A DNA stretch of 13,996 nucleotides from Candidatus Giovannonibacteria bacterium RIFCSPLOWO2_01_FULL_46_13. Lineage in GTDB: Bacteria; Patescibacteriota; Minisyncoccia; JACPKW01; UBA11713. Under the pieces are notes generated by a model. That model was not told the DNA's origin. It saw only the letters and a list, made by a program, of their open reading frames with translations, and did no database searches. The DNA is taken from positions 1-13,996 of the forward strand of contig MFIE01000007.1 of assembly GCA_001778785.1 (NCBI GenBank), in the 5' to 3' direction. This document shows, one piece after another, positions 1 to 6,555 of this stretch. Both the position numbers and the translations under genes were made by a program. Within the stretch, counting starts at the first letter, position 1. Every line of letters begins with the position of its first letter.

Positions 1-83
1 CGATTTTGGAATCGGGCGCAGGCGGAATCCGCACGGATTTCATGGACGTGCAATTTTCCGATTTCAAAATCGAGGAGATTTAA
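1..83 (+). CDS. C-terminal end of a secreted ConA-like/jelly-roll protein (partial)
   Basis: The reading frame from base 3 gives 26 residues and a TAA stop at 81-83, ending in GIRTDFMDVQFSDFKIEEI. This closely matches the last residues of the complete gene at 4683-5531 (GIRTDFMDVIFDDYRLTKF), so the fragment is the tail of a paralogue. The bulk of the gene lies left of the window. By analogy with the full copy it is probably exported and folds as a beta-sandwich, but no fold can be judged from this piece. It converges with the deacetylase gene, and the two stop codons are one base apart (83 and 85). I see no terminator between them, so transcription may overlap. Confidence 0.75.
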   Translation, partial: ILESGAGGIRTDFMDVQFSDFKIEEI

Positions 84-84
84 A

Positions 85-1299
85 TTACTGCATCAGATTT
101 ATCCCTTCGCGTGTTGTTCGGACGGGGACATTGTTCGTGGCAAGGTAATCTACGATCTGTTGGAAAAGCTGGGGGGTTATGGAGTATTGAGTTTGGCTTG
201 AGTCCACGCGGTGAAAAACTAAGATCAGCCAAAGTTTTTGCGCCTGCGCTTGGTCGACCCAGGATTTAACTTGGGCGAAGGTCGTATTTACTTCGGCTGG
301 CTGGCGCTTTAGTAGATATTTATTTCCAGTTTTCGCATTGAAACCGCCGTCCGAAGTTCTCGCCCCGATATATCCGGACTGCTTCACGATAGCATCCGTT
401 GAAGCGTTATACGAACCGAAGGGATAGGCAAAAGTATTTACCAGGGATATCCCAAGATTTATTAAATCTTGGCGTGAGCCCGCGATCTCCGATTGCTTCT
501 CGGAATCCGAAAGCGTTACGAGGTCGCGATGAGTTCTTGTGTGTGCGCCTATCTCGTGCCCCTTGTTGTACATGTCGAGGGCTTCGTTTTGATTTACATA
601 AGCAGGAAAAGAAAACCTGCCACTAATAATATACTGCGTAGTTTTAAATCCTTTCGCTTGTAAAATCGGGATCGCATTCTGGTAAGTTGTTTTCCATCCG
701 TCGTCAAAATTTAGGGATACGAATCCTTCAGAGAAAGTATTTGATGGCAGGTCTTGTTTGCGGAGAGAATAGTTATCCGTCCTTAAAAATCCAACTTGGT
801 TGATTAGGTGAAAAATTGTCAGGTGCGTCGCGTTTGACGGGACGGTAAAAGTTTTTTGGAACGTGCTCCAAGAAGAGGCCGGACCAGGCGATCCTATGTC
901 GAGCCACGAAAGTGATCCATTTGAAAGTTTATATTGTATGGTTACGAAACTGGAGACGTCGCTCTGATATTGGTCCGAAAAAGTGTATGTCGCTCCTGCT
1001 TCGACTGGAACCTCCGCAAAATACCACTTGGCGTCCCCGGATGTCCTCTGGGTTAACTCCACTTCTACGGCCCTGGCCCCGTTTATGCCAGAGACCGGAT
1101 ATTTGAAAACCGCGGTGTTTGTTCCCCAGCGTCCGCGCGCCCACGATGTTGGGTTTGCGCCACTTTGGCTTTCAAGGGATGGGTTCGGGATTATGTTTGG
1201 TCCCTCTGCTGCAATCGCGTAGTTGAGACCGTATATATATGTAAGCCCCCCAAAGATGAGGGAGAGTACCATGAAATTCAAGACGTGTTTATTAGACAT
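85..1299 (-). CDS. Exported polysaccharide deacetylase (NodB/CE4 family) with N-terminal beta-sandwich domain
   Basis: The 404-residue protein has a hydrophobic export signal at residues 1-31 (AIAA near the cleavage point). A domain at about 35-182 resembles a carbohydrate-binding beta-sandwich (NPSLE... and a W/Y-rich strand pattern), followed by a NodB domain at about 192-400. The CE4 motifs are recognisable. Motif 1 is LNFDDGW with Asp199-Asp200. Motif 2 is HTRTH, with metal ligands His253 and His257. Motif 3 is FAYPFG (290-295), where the usual Arg is absent. The last His motif is LVFHRVD (360-366). Family members remove N-acetyl groups from peptidoglycan or exopolysaccharide amino sugars with a divalent metal. 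The protein probably acts at the cell surface. It is a lone minus-strand gene among plus-strand neighbours and its promoter is unclear (TCTAAA about 5 nt before the ATG is the best -10). The substrate cannot be told from the sequence. Confidence 0.9.
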   Translation of the reverse strand: MSNKHVLNFMVLSLIFGGLTYIYGLNYAIAAEGPNIIPNPSLESQSGANPTSWARGRWGTNTAVFKYPVSGINGARAVEVELTQRTSGDAKWYFAEVPVEAGATYTFSDQYQSDVSSFVTIQYKLSNGSLSWLDIGSPGPASSWSTFQKTFTVPSNATHLTIFHLINQVGFLRTDNYSLRKQDLPSNTFSEGFVSLNFDDGWKTTYQNAIPILQAKGFKTTQYIISGRFSFPAYVNQNEALDMYNKGHEIGAHTRTHRDLVTLSDSEKQSEIAGSRQDLINLGISLVNTFAYPFGSYNASTDAIVKQSGYIGARTSDGGFNAKTGNKYLLKRQPAEVNTTFAQVKSWVDQAQAQKLWLILVFHRVDSSQTQYSITPQLFQQIVDYLATNNVPVRTTREGINLMQ

Positions 1300-1509
1300 A
1301 TAGCTTTAGACGCCAAATCTGAAAGATTATTACAGTAATCCCGTCATATAAGCTAAAGGCGATAAAGTAAGGCCTTTTTAATTTTTCAGAAGTTCAGTTA
1401 AGCAATTTTAATGCTATTGCAAAAGGTCCCTCCCAAGCGGAGGTAATAAAGGGATTTTTGGAGGGGTCGACTTCAAAAACAATTACAAGGTCTTAATTAG
1501 ATTAAAGTT
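1300..1509. other. Divergent intergenic region
   Basis: This 210-bp gap separates the deacetylase from the holin-like gene. It holds a weak hairpin with arms AAAGGC (1355-1360) and GCCTTT (1372-1377) followed by a T-rich run, and a small GC hairpin CCTCC/GGAGG near 1429-1443. It also contains the 11-mer TTGCAAAAGGT at 1417-1427, which recurs at 4541-4551. GGAGG at 1439-1443 looks like a ribosome site, but no start codon lies within range. I see no coding potential here. Confidence 0.4.
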
Positions 1510-1866
1510 ATGGCCCTTGTTATCAATTGGCTTATTGCGACATTCGCAATTATTGTTACCGCTTATCTTCTGCCGGGGGTTACCGTTTCCGGAATCGGAG
1601 CTGCTTTGATAGCCGCCTTGGTGCTGGGCATCATTAACGTGTTCATTAAACCGATTCTCTTAGCTCTTTCTTTGCCGATAAACATTTTTACGCTGGGCCT
1701 TTTTACTTTCGTGATAAACGCCCTTCTTGTTTTGCTGACTTCGGCAGTTGTTCCGGGATTCCTGGTGGAAAATTTCTGGTGGGCGCTCCTGTTCGGTCTG
1801 GTGCTGGGCTTGGTTAACTATCTTATTGGCATCGCTACAGACGAAGAATATGGGCGTGCTAAATAA
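1510..1866 (+). CDS. Four-helix membrane protein, YvlD / phage holin 4_2-like family
   Basis: The 118-residue protein is almost entirely hydrophobic, with about four membrane helices (residues 4-22, 29-46, 50-76 and 87-108) and a short charged tail. The family pattern is clear: LLPGVTVSG after helix 1, INVFIKPIL in the middle, LP near 55, and LGLVNYLIG near the end. Despite the holin label of the Pfam family, bacterial members such as YvlD are chromosomal membrane proteins of unknown role, sometimes linked to envelope stress. The start is fixed because an in-frame TAG lies at 1498-1500 and 1510 is the first ATG. There is no Shine-Dalgarno; TAGATT at 1498-1503 sits 6 nt before the ATG as a weak -10. 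A terminator follows at 1876. Confidence 0.85.
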   Translation: MALVINWLIATFAIIVTAYLLPGVTVSGIGAALIAALVLGIINVFIKPILLALSLPINIFTLGLFTFVINALLVLLTSAVVPGFLVENFWWALLFGLVLGLVNYLIGIATDEEYGRAK

Positions 1867-1875
1867 TATGTGGAG

Positions 1876-1914
1876 TGTCCGCAAGCCGGGTCGAATTGCG
1901 GACAAATTATTTTT
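1876..1914 (+). terminator. Intrinsic terminator after the holin-like gene
   Basis: A perfect 9-bp stem (TGTCCGCAA at 1876-1884, TTGCGGACA at 1896-1904) encloses an 11-nt loop and is followed by AATTATTTTT. It lies 9 nt after the holin-family stop codon. The U-tract is interrupted, so efficiency may be moderate. Confidence 0.7.
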
Positions 1915-1936
1915 GTTAAATTTTTCATCCTTTACC

Positions 1937-2194
1937 ATGGCGCGAAAAGGATCAAAAACTGAAGTGTATTCTGACTCTGAAATATACGAAGACCTCGATA
2001 TAGGCGCGGAAGAAAAAAATATAACCGAGGCCATCAACGATTATTTAAGGGAAAAAACGGAGCTTACTAAATATAGTGTCTCTGAAAAAGATATCGACGT
2101 AATTATGGACCGGGTGCGGGATATTGATCCCGATTTTGAGGACACCCCAGCCACCCGAGAGGAAATTGAGATGTATTTGCGAAGACGGTTTTAG
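1937..2194 (+). CDS. Small acidic hypothetical protein (85 aa)
   Basis: The protein begins MARKGSKTEVYSDSEIYEDL and continues through an acidic, helix-rich middle (DVIMDRVRDIDPDFEDTP) to a basic end (MYLRRRF). There is no signal peptide, membrane segment or Cys/His motif, so it is probably cytosolic. I do not recognise the family. The frame stays open upstream to 1748, but that part overlaps the holin gene and the 1876 terminator, so the ATG at 1937 is the likely start. No Shine-Dalgarno is present; TTAAAT at 1916-1921 could be a -10 giving a very short leader. The charge pattern could suit a small protein- or nucleic-acid-binding factor, but this is speculation. A compact terminator follows at 2206-2222. 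Confidence 0.65.
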   Translation: MARKGSKTEVYSDSEIYEDLDIGAEEKNITEAINDYLREKTELTKYSVSEKDIDVIMDRVRDIDPDFEDTPATREEIEMYLRRRF

Positions 2195-2205
2195 GAGTTA
2201 CGCCG

Positions 2206-2222
2206 GAGGGACTCCCTCTTTT
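2206..2222 (+). terminator. Compact terminator-like hairpin
   Basis: GAGGG (2206-2210), loop ACT, CCCTC (2214-2218), then TTTT. A flanking G2205/T2219 wobble could extend the stem. It lies between the 85-aa gene and the kinase promoter and would insulate the kinase. The stem is short, so confidence is moderate. Confidence 0.5.
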
Positions 2223-2228
2223 ACAGCG

Positions 2229-2237
2229 TGGTATAAT
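2229..2237 (+). promoter_or_regulatory. Extended -10 promoter of the histidine kinase
   Basis: TGG-TATAAT is a perfect -10 hexamer with extended TGn. It ends 6 nt before the ATG at 2244, so transcription should start at or beside the A of the start codon, giving a leaderless mRNA. No good -35 is visible. Confidence 0.75.
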
Positions 2238-2243
2238 TTTGAA

Positions 2244-3869
2244 ATGGATAAAAAGCTCGAGGAACTCGAAGATGAGGGGGCCCTCCGGACAGACGAGCTC
2301 CGGACCGCGAACAGGATCCTTAAAGCCCAGCTCGAGATGCTTAAAGAGCAATCCGAGCTGATAAACCTGGCTTACGACGCGATTATCGTGCAGGATATTT
2401 CCGGCACGATAATGGGATGGAATGTCGGCGCGGAAAAAGTCTACGGCTGGAAGGAAGAAGAAGTGCTTGGAAAACATACGCATGAACTTCTTAAAACAAA
2501 ATTTCCTGAAACCGATAAGGCAATTTTGGATGTCGTTTTGCGCGAAGGAAAATGGGAAGGTGAGCTCTTACATACGAGAAGGGACGGAAGGGAAATAGTG
2601 GTGGCCTCGCGATGGGTTTTGCAGAAAGATAAACTCGGCAACCCTGTGTCCATCATAAAAATAAATAGGGATATAACAGAGAAAAAAAAGCTCGAAGAAA
2701 AAGTCGCTTCTTATACTAGGGAACTTGAAAATAGGGTGGCGGAGCGGACGCGCGAGCTCGAGCATGTAGTGAGTGAAGTCGCGATGGACGCGGCAAAAAA
2801 TAAGGCGATCTTCGAATCCATCGGCGACGGGGTCATAGTGGTAAACGAAGAGGGCAAGATCGTCAGGATCAATCCTCGCGGGGAGGAAATGATGGGAGTG
2901 AAAGCCATCGATTTGATCGGCCAGCCTTACACGAAGATCGCTTTGGAGATGGAAAACGGTGAATCGGTACCGGAGGCAGAGCGGCCGCTTTACAACACGT
3001 TAAGCCAGAAAAAAACTGTTCTTTCACAATCTACCTATTATTTGGTCCGCAAAGATAAAACGAGATTCCCTGTTGCCATGATTTCGACACCAATCGAAAT
3101 AGAGGGGAGGATAATTGGCGCGATCGATGCGTTTCGGGACATAACCAGAGAAAAAGAAATTGATCGCGCGAAAAGCGAATTTATTTCAATTGCTTCGCAC
3201 CAGCTGCGCACACCTCTTACGACTTTGAGTTGGTACACCGAATCTCTTCTTTCCGGGCGGGAGAAATTGACTCCGCGCCAAAGCGAATACTTGACGGAAA
3301 TAAAAGGGGCTACGGCGCGACTTTTGGAGCTGGTTGCGAGCCTCCTCAATATTTCCAGGATAGAGCTCGGAACTTTCTCGCTTGAATCTAAAGTAATCGA
3401 TGTGGTCAAAATATGCCGGGAAATTCAGGCGGATATGAAAACGACCATAAAGAAAAAGAAGCTCAAAATTCGCGAGAGTTTTCCGAAAGATCTGCCTGTC
3501 ATGAAGCTTGATATGGATCTTGTGCGCGTGGTTTTCCAGAACCTTTTCTCGAACGCCGTTAAATATACTCCAAAAAACGGGTTCATATATATAGGCATAG
3601 AGAGGGTAAAAAATAACTTGATAATAAAAATGCAGGATTCGGGATGCGGGATTCCGAAGAACGACCAGAAAAATATGTTCAATAAATTTTTTCGGGCAGA
3701 AAATTCTAAAATACTCGATCCTAATGGAAACGGCTTGGGGTTATATATAACTAAAACGATTGTGGAATACGCCAAGGGGAAAATATGGTTCGAATCGGAG
3801 GAGAACAAGGGAACAACATTTTTTGTTGACCTGCCCACGATCGAGCGAAGGAAAAAACCTAGAAATTAA
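2244..3869 (+). CDS. Cytoplasmic hybrid-free sensor histidine kinase with two PAS domains
   Basis: The 541-residue kinase has no membrane segment. An N-terminal coiled coil (1-40) leads to PAS1 (about 38-148, ending INRDITEKK), a coiled linker (about 145-185), and PAS2 (about 186-305, ending DAFRDITREK). HisKA follows at about 308-375 with phosphoacceptor His319 in ASHQLRTPLT. The HATPase domain (about 420-532) has N box FQNLFSNAVKYT (431-442), G1 DSGCGIP (465-471), F box FFRAENS (482-488) and G2 GNGLGLYI (495-502). All residues needed for autophosphorylation look intact. The PAS domains suggest intracellular sensing (ligand, redox or light), but no cofactor residue is evident. No response regulator is adjacent. 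The sigma factor starts 17 nt downstream and a lone receiver protein is encoded at 5618, a plausible partner. An upstream in-frame start at 2124 would overlap the previous gene and precede the promoter, so ATG 2244 is chosen. Confidence 0.9.
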   Translation: MDKKLEELEDEGALRTDELRTANRILKAQLEMLKEQSELINLAYDAIIVQDISGTIMGWNVGAEKVYGWKEEEVLGKHTHELLKTKFPETDKAILDVVLREGKWEGELLHTRRDGREIVVASRWVLQKDKLGNPVSIIKINRDITEKKKLEEKVASYTRELENRVAERTRELEHVVSEVAMDAAKNKAIFESIGDGVIVVNEEGKIVRINPRGEEMMGVKAIDLIGQPYTKIALEMENGESVPEAERPLYNTLSQKKTVLSQSTYYLVRKDKTRFPVAMISTPIEIEGRIIGAIDAFRDITREKEIDRAKSEFISIASHQLRTPLTTLSWYTESLLSGREKLTPRQSEYLTEIKGATARLLELVASLLNISRIELGTFSLESKVIDVVKICREIQADMKTTIKKKKLKIRESFPKDLPVMKLDMDLVRVVFQNLFSNAVKYTPKNGFIYIGIERVKNNLIIKMQDSGCGIPKNDQKNMFNKFFRAENSKILDPNGNGLGLYITKTIVEYAKGKIWFESEENKGTTFFVDLPTIERRKKPRN

Positions 3870-3886
3870 CCATTTAATTTTTTACT

Positions 3887-4387
3887 ATGATAAAAGAGCA
3901 AAACGTTTCGACATTTCTTGATGCGTATAACAAATATTCTTCAGCGATTTATTTGCACTGCTTTTTTAGGGTTTTTTCGAAGGAGCGGGCAGAAGAGCTC
4001 GAGCAGGAAACTTTTATGAAAACTTGGCAGTATCTTTTGGATGGGAAGGAAATCAAGACGATACGGCCGTTTCTATACCGCGTCGCTTATAACCTTATAG
4101 TCGACGAATCGCGCAAGAAAAAATCAGTAAGCTTGGATGCGCTTTTGGAAGACTCAAAAATTACGGAGCCTTCGTACGAGGATTACGATTCCATCGAACG
4201 CTCCGCGCTTTTTAAAGACGTAATAAATAAACTTTTAGGATTTAACAAAGAAGAAAAATCCATAATAACCATGAGGTACGTGGATGACTTAGAGCCGCAC
4301 GCAATTGCCGAGGTTTTAGGCACCTCCCCGAGCAATATTTCGGTGCGTCTGCACCGCATTTTAGCCAAGCTAAAAAAAGAGTTTTAA
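3887..4387 (+). CDS. ECF-type RNA polymerase sigma-70 family factor
   Basis: The 166-residue protein has only sigma regions 2 and 4, typical of the ECF group. Region 2 spans about 12-80: AEELEQETFMKTWQYL (35-50) is the core-binding helix and FLYRVAYNLIVDESRKKK (62-79) the -10 recognition part. Region 4 spans about 108-163, with helix-turn-helix IAEVLGTSPSNISVRLHRI. It should direct core polymerase to a small regulon. No anti-sigma gene is visible on either side; instead a PAS histidine kinase lies 17 nt upstream, probably co-transcribed. TTTAAT at 3873-3878 is a weak -10 of its own, 8 nt before the ATG. The promoters it recognises cannot be deduced. The extended -10 elements elsewhere in the window look like housekeeping-sigma sites. 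Confidence 0.85.
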   Translation: MIKEQNVSTFLDAYNKYSSAIYLHCFFRVFSKERAEELEQETFMKTWQYLLDGKEIKTIRPFLYRVAYNLIVDESRKKKSVSLDALLEDSKITEPSYEDYDSIERSALFKDVINKLLGFNKEEKSIITMRYVDDLEPHAIAEVLGTSPSNISVRLHRILAKLKKEF

Positions 4388-4598
4388 AGCATTTCTTCTC
4401 GCCTGTCAGCGTTGACCGGCAAGATAAATGAAAGCATAACCCCAAAATTAATTGGACGGCTTTTAGGGCGAAATGCTGGAGTTTCTTCGATTATCCACAT
4501 TTCGAAATTTAGATATCCACGGTTTTGTGGAAAATTATTTTTGCAAAAGGTTTTCTAACCCCTATGGTGATTAGGTACCTTAATCCGGGTTTATTTTT
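4388..4598. other. Structured intergenic region after the sigma gene
   Basis: No gene is seen in this stretch. An 8-bp perfect inverted repeat (AGCATTTC 4388-4395, GAAATGCT 4470-4477) closes a 90-nt segment. Inside it is a hairpin (GCCTGTCA and TGACCGGC around 4401-4421, one mismatch). Downstream are two TATCCAC copies near 4494 and 4514 and a small TCCAC/GTGGA hairpin near 4515-4531. It could be the sigma transcript 3' UTR or a structured leader of the following secreted-protein gene. Confidence 0.35.
4541..4568 (+). promoter_or_regulatory. Candidate promoter of the secreted-protein gene
   Basis: TTGCAA (4541-4546), a 16-bp spacer and TATGGT (4563-4568) would start transcription near 4575, leaving a leader of about 40 nt before the ribosome site at 4599. 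An imperfect dyad GATTA-GGTACCT-TAATC (4569-4585) overlaps the predicted start and could be an operator. The -10 is only a 4/6 match. Confidence 0.35.
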
Positions 4599-4756
4599 AA
4601 GGAGGCAAATCAGTGATGTTAAATAGAAGCGAAATTAAAAATCACACATCAGATTTGGGAATGACTCGAAGTGGTACGGGATATGGCAAACAAGAAAAGG
4701 ATTTTTATTGGAGGACTTGCCTTGATGGTCGTATGGGTAAGCATGGGAGGAATTAA
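4599..4756 (+). CDS. Possible leader ORF with strong Shine-Dalgarno, overlapping the next gene
   Basis: AAGGAGG at 4599-4605 is the best Shine-Dalgarno in this part of the window. It is spaced 7 nt from GTG 4613 and 10 nt from ATG 4616, which are in the same frame. That frame encodes about 46 polar residues (MLNRSEIKNHTSDLGMTRSG...) and stops at 4754-4756. It therefore overlaps, out of frame, the start and signal-peptide codons of the secreted protein at 4683. It has no features of a folded protein. It may be a regulatory leader peptide, or the ribosome site may serve a frame broken by an indel. Translation is inferred only from the ribosome site. Confidence 0.35.
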
Positions 4757-5531
4757 AATAGCAAGCGCTGTGTCTGCGCGAGAGGTGGGATCTACATTTT
4801 TCTATGATTTCCGCGTCAACGGAACTCTGGAGGAAGCTTGGCCGATGGATTCATCTTCGAGCCCGTATTTCTGGCTTAACTCCGGAGCGTACATGACGCT
4901 CAAGGACGGAGTCGGACGAACGGTTTTGGGAGAGCTTCCAAGTTCGAACAAGTGGCGCCTGCTCTACGCGGCAAGTAATCCGCTCGACATGGACAACGGG
5001 TATCACCCTCAAAATCTTTTCCGGCTCGTGACGCGATCTAAGTGGCAGAACTTCAGGCAGGAGGGATACTTCCAGATTAAGAAAGATAATTTATCCGCGA
5101 GCCCAAACCGCAACCAGTCGAACGGAATATTATTCTTTAACAGGTATACCGGAGACGGACAGACTCTCTACTACACTGGAGTCCGCGTGGATGGCGCCGC
5201 GGTCGTGAAGAAAAAAATAAACGGAAAATATTTCACGATGGCTTCGAAGAAAATATTGAACGGAACTTACAATTCCTCTTCGAACCCGAACCTTATGCCG
5301 AAGGACACTTGGATAGGTTTGCGTTCGGAGGTAAAAAACTTGGCCGGAGGGAAAGTCAGCATAAAGCTTTTCACCGATGTCGGGAAAACCGGAAAATGGA
5401 CTTTGGCTCTCGATGTTATTGATGATGGCTCAAGCTACGGCGGGGCAGCCATAACCCAGGAAGCGTACGCTGGGATCAGGACGGACTTCATGGATGTAAT
5501 CTTCGATGATTATAGATTGACCAAATTCTAG
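4683..5531 (+). CDS. Secreted ConA-like/jelly-roll protein, paralogue of the left-edge fragment
   Basis: The 282-residue protein has a basic N-terminus (MANKKRIF), a hydrophobic stretch at about 8-30 and a signal-peptidase-like site after AVSA (about 32). The rest is beta-rich with many Trp, Tyr and Asn, and shows the alternating pattern of concanavalin-A/LamG-like or polysaccharide-lyase-like sandwiches (WRLLYAA, TLYYTGVRVDG, WIGLRSEV, SIKLFTD, DFMDVIFDDYRL). No catalytic residues can be named, so a glycan-binding or glycan-degrading surface role is inference. The nearby NodB deacetylase, another glycan-directed protein, fits. GTG 4671 is a possible earlier start, but ATG 4683 gives a better signal peptide. 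Neither has its own ribosome site: the strong one at 4599 leads into another frame. A long-stem terminator follows. Confidence 0.7.
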   Translation: MANKKRIFIGGLALMVVWVSMGGIKIASAVSAREVGSTFFYDFRVNGTLEEAWPMDSSSSPYFWLNSGAYMTLKDGVGRTVLGELPSSNKWRLLYAASNPLDMDNGYHPQNLFRLVTRSKWQNFRQEGYFQIKKDNLSASPNRNQSNGILFFNRYTGDGQTLYYTGVRVDGAAVVKKKINGKYFTMASKKILNGTYNSSSNPNLMPKDTWIGLRSEVKNLAGGKVSIKLFTDVGKTGKWTLALDVIDDGSSYGGAAITQEAYAGIRTDFMDVIFDDYRLTKF

Positions 5532-5558
5532 CCAGGATAGACTAAATTAGTACTTTGG

Positions 5559-5597
5559 GATCCCGCCCCGATCACGCTTGATCGGGGCGGGATTATT
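5559..5597 (+). terminator. Strong intrinsic terminator (15-bp stem)
   Basis: The arms TCCCGCCCCGATCA (5561-5574) and TGATCGGGGCGGGA (5579-5592) are perfectly complementary with loop CGCT. A5560-T5593 adds one more pair and G5559-T5594 a wobble. The T-run after it is short (TTATT), but the stem is very stable. It ends the secreted-protein transcript just before the receiver-gene promoter. Confidence 0.85.
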
Positions 5598-5605
5598 GGT
5601 ATACT
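5597..5605 (+). promoter_or_regulatory. Extended -10 promoter of the receiver gene
   Basis: TGG-TATACT abuts an ATG at 5606, so that ATG cannot lie in the transcript. Transcription starting about 7 nt downstream (near 5612) would make ATG 5618 the first usable start, with a leader of about 6 nt. Confidence 0.65.
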
Positions 5606-5617
5606 ATGGCTACAATC

Positions 5618-6007
5618 ATGCCAAAAGAAAGCAAAAAGAAGATTTTGGTAATAGAGGATGAGCTTCCTTTATTAAAGATATTGGTTAGCGAACTCTCCCT
5701 CGAAGGGTTCCAAGTTTTTTCCGCGGGCGACGGCCAAGAGGGGCTTAAACTCGCCGTAGCTAAAAAGCCCGACCTAATATTGCTTGATTTAATCATGCCC
5801 AAGATCGACGGAATGACTATGCTTAAAAAATTGCGCGAGGACGAATGGGGCAAGGACGCTTCAGTTTTAATATTGACCAATTTGGAGGGAGACACCCAGA
5901 AAACCCTCGAGGCCCTCCAAAGCGGGGTTTTTGAATTTATGGTTAAGTCGAGGTGGCAGTTGGAGGATGTCAAAAAACGTGTTAAGGAAAAATTATCAGT
6001 TGTATAA
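5618..6007 (+). CDS. Stand-alone response-regulator receiver protein (CheY-like)
   Basis: The 129-residue protein is a single receiver domain without an output domain. Acidic pocket Glu13-Asp14 (ILVIEDE), phosphoacceptor Asp57 (LILLDLIMP), Thr87 (LILTN) and Lys110 (FMVKS) are all in place, so it should accept phosphate from a histidine kinase and act by protein-protein contact. The double-PAS kinase at 2244 is the only kinase in view and a plausible donor, though they are not in one operon. I use ATG 5618 because the in-frame ATG at 5606 touches the -10 box and would lie outside the transcript. The gene end overlaps the promoter of the next gene (TAA at 5005+1000, that is 6005-6007, lies inside the TATAAT at 6003-6008). 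Confidence 0.9.
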   Translation: MPKESKKKILVIEDELPLLKILVSELSLEGFQVFSAGDGQEGLKLAVAKKPDLILLDLIMPKIDGMTMLKKLREDEWGKDASVLILTNLEGDTQKTLEALQSGVFEFMVKSRWQLEDVKKRVKEKLSVV

Positions 6008-6008
6008 T
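6003..6008 (+). promoter_or_regulatory. -10 box overlapping the receiver stop codon
   Basis: TATAAT at 6003-6008 contains the TAA stop of the receiver gene and ends 7 nt before ATG 6016, predicting a leaderless transcript. No Shine-Dalgarno is present. Confidence 0.65.
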
Positions 6009-6015
6009 TTTATAT

Positions 6016-6555
6016 ATGAACAAAACACTCATTGTTTCTGTCGTCGTAGTGATAGTGCTAGCGGCGCTTTATTTTTTCTGGGCCCCGATCAAGGATTTAA
6101 CCGGGCTCTCGAATCTTGGCGAACAAAATACGCCCGAGACCCCGCAAACCCCGAGCGCGACCCCTCCGGCAGGCACGCCACAGGCTAGTACTAAGAAAAT
6201 CAGGGTTATCTCTCCGAACGGCGGCGAGGTTTGGCAGAGAGGTAAGCAGTATAACGTAAGGTGGGATACAACGCTCGCAACCAACATCGATACGTATGTC
6301 GATTTGATCCCCGCGACGACGATAATAACGAATCCGTATTCGGCTACTTCACGCATTACTGGAACGGAAATGTTCCACTCTTCGATTTTTCCTCAAGATA
6401 ATACTCCTGGCGAGGGTTCATTCTCGTACCGCGTTCCTGATGCCATAAAACCAGGGACCTATCAAGTTCTCGTTTTGATGGGTAAAGACTGCAACGCCCT
6501 TACCGGGCCAAGGTGCGATTTCGATCTTAGTGACAAACTCCTGACGATTAAATAG
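6016..6555 (+). CDS. Membrane-anchored surface protein with Kre9/KNH-like domain
   Basis: The 179-residue protein has one N-terminal membrane helix (4-23), a Pro/Thr-rich linker (about 35-60, with repeats like TPETPQTP), and an extracellular beta-sandwich (62-179). The start of that domain, IRVISPNGGEVWQRGKQYNVRW, is the hallmark of the Ser-Thr-rich GPI-anchored/Kre9-KNH family found in many bacterial surface proteins. It is probably displayed on the cell surface, perhaps binding glycan; no enzymatic motif is seen. Two Cys (in KDCNALTGPRCDF) could form a disulfide. Its TAG stop overlaps by one base a GTG that opens the truncated reductase fragment at 6555, so downstream translation may be coupled. 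Confidence 0.8.
   Translation: MNKTLIVSVVVVIVLAALYFFWAPIKDLTGLSNLGEQNTPETPQTPSATPPAGTPQASTKKIRVISPNGGEVWQRGKQYNVRWDTTLATNIDTYVDLIPATTIITNPYSATSRITGTEMFHSSIFPQDNTPGEGSFSYRVPDAIKPGTYQVLVLMGKDCNALTGPRCDFDLSDKLLTIK

Noticed and set aside
1355..1382. Terminator in the 1300-1509 gap
   Set aside because: The stem is only 6 bp with an 11-nt loop, and no transcript is expected to end there on the plus strand.
1510..1866. Prophage remnant suggested by the holin-type family name
   Set aside because: No other phage gene is present and YvlD-type members are ordinary chromosomal proteins.
1748..1936. Extended start of the 85-aa gene
   Set aside because: It runs through the end of the holin-like gene and its terminator.
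2124..2243. Upstream in-frame extension of the histidine kinase
   Set aside because: It overlaps the 85-aa gene, a terminator-like hairpin and the kinase promoter; the translation has no kinase-family similarity before ATG 2244.
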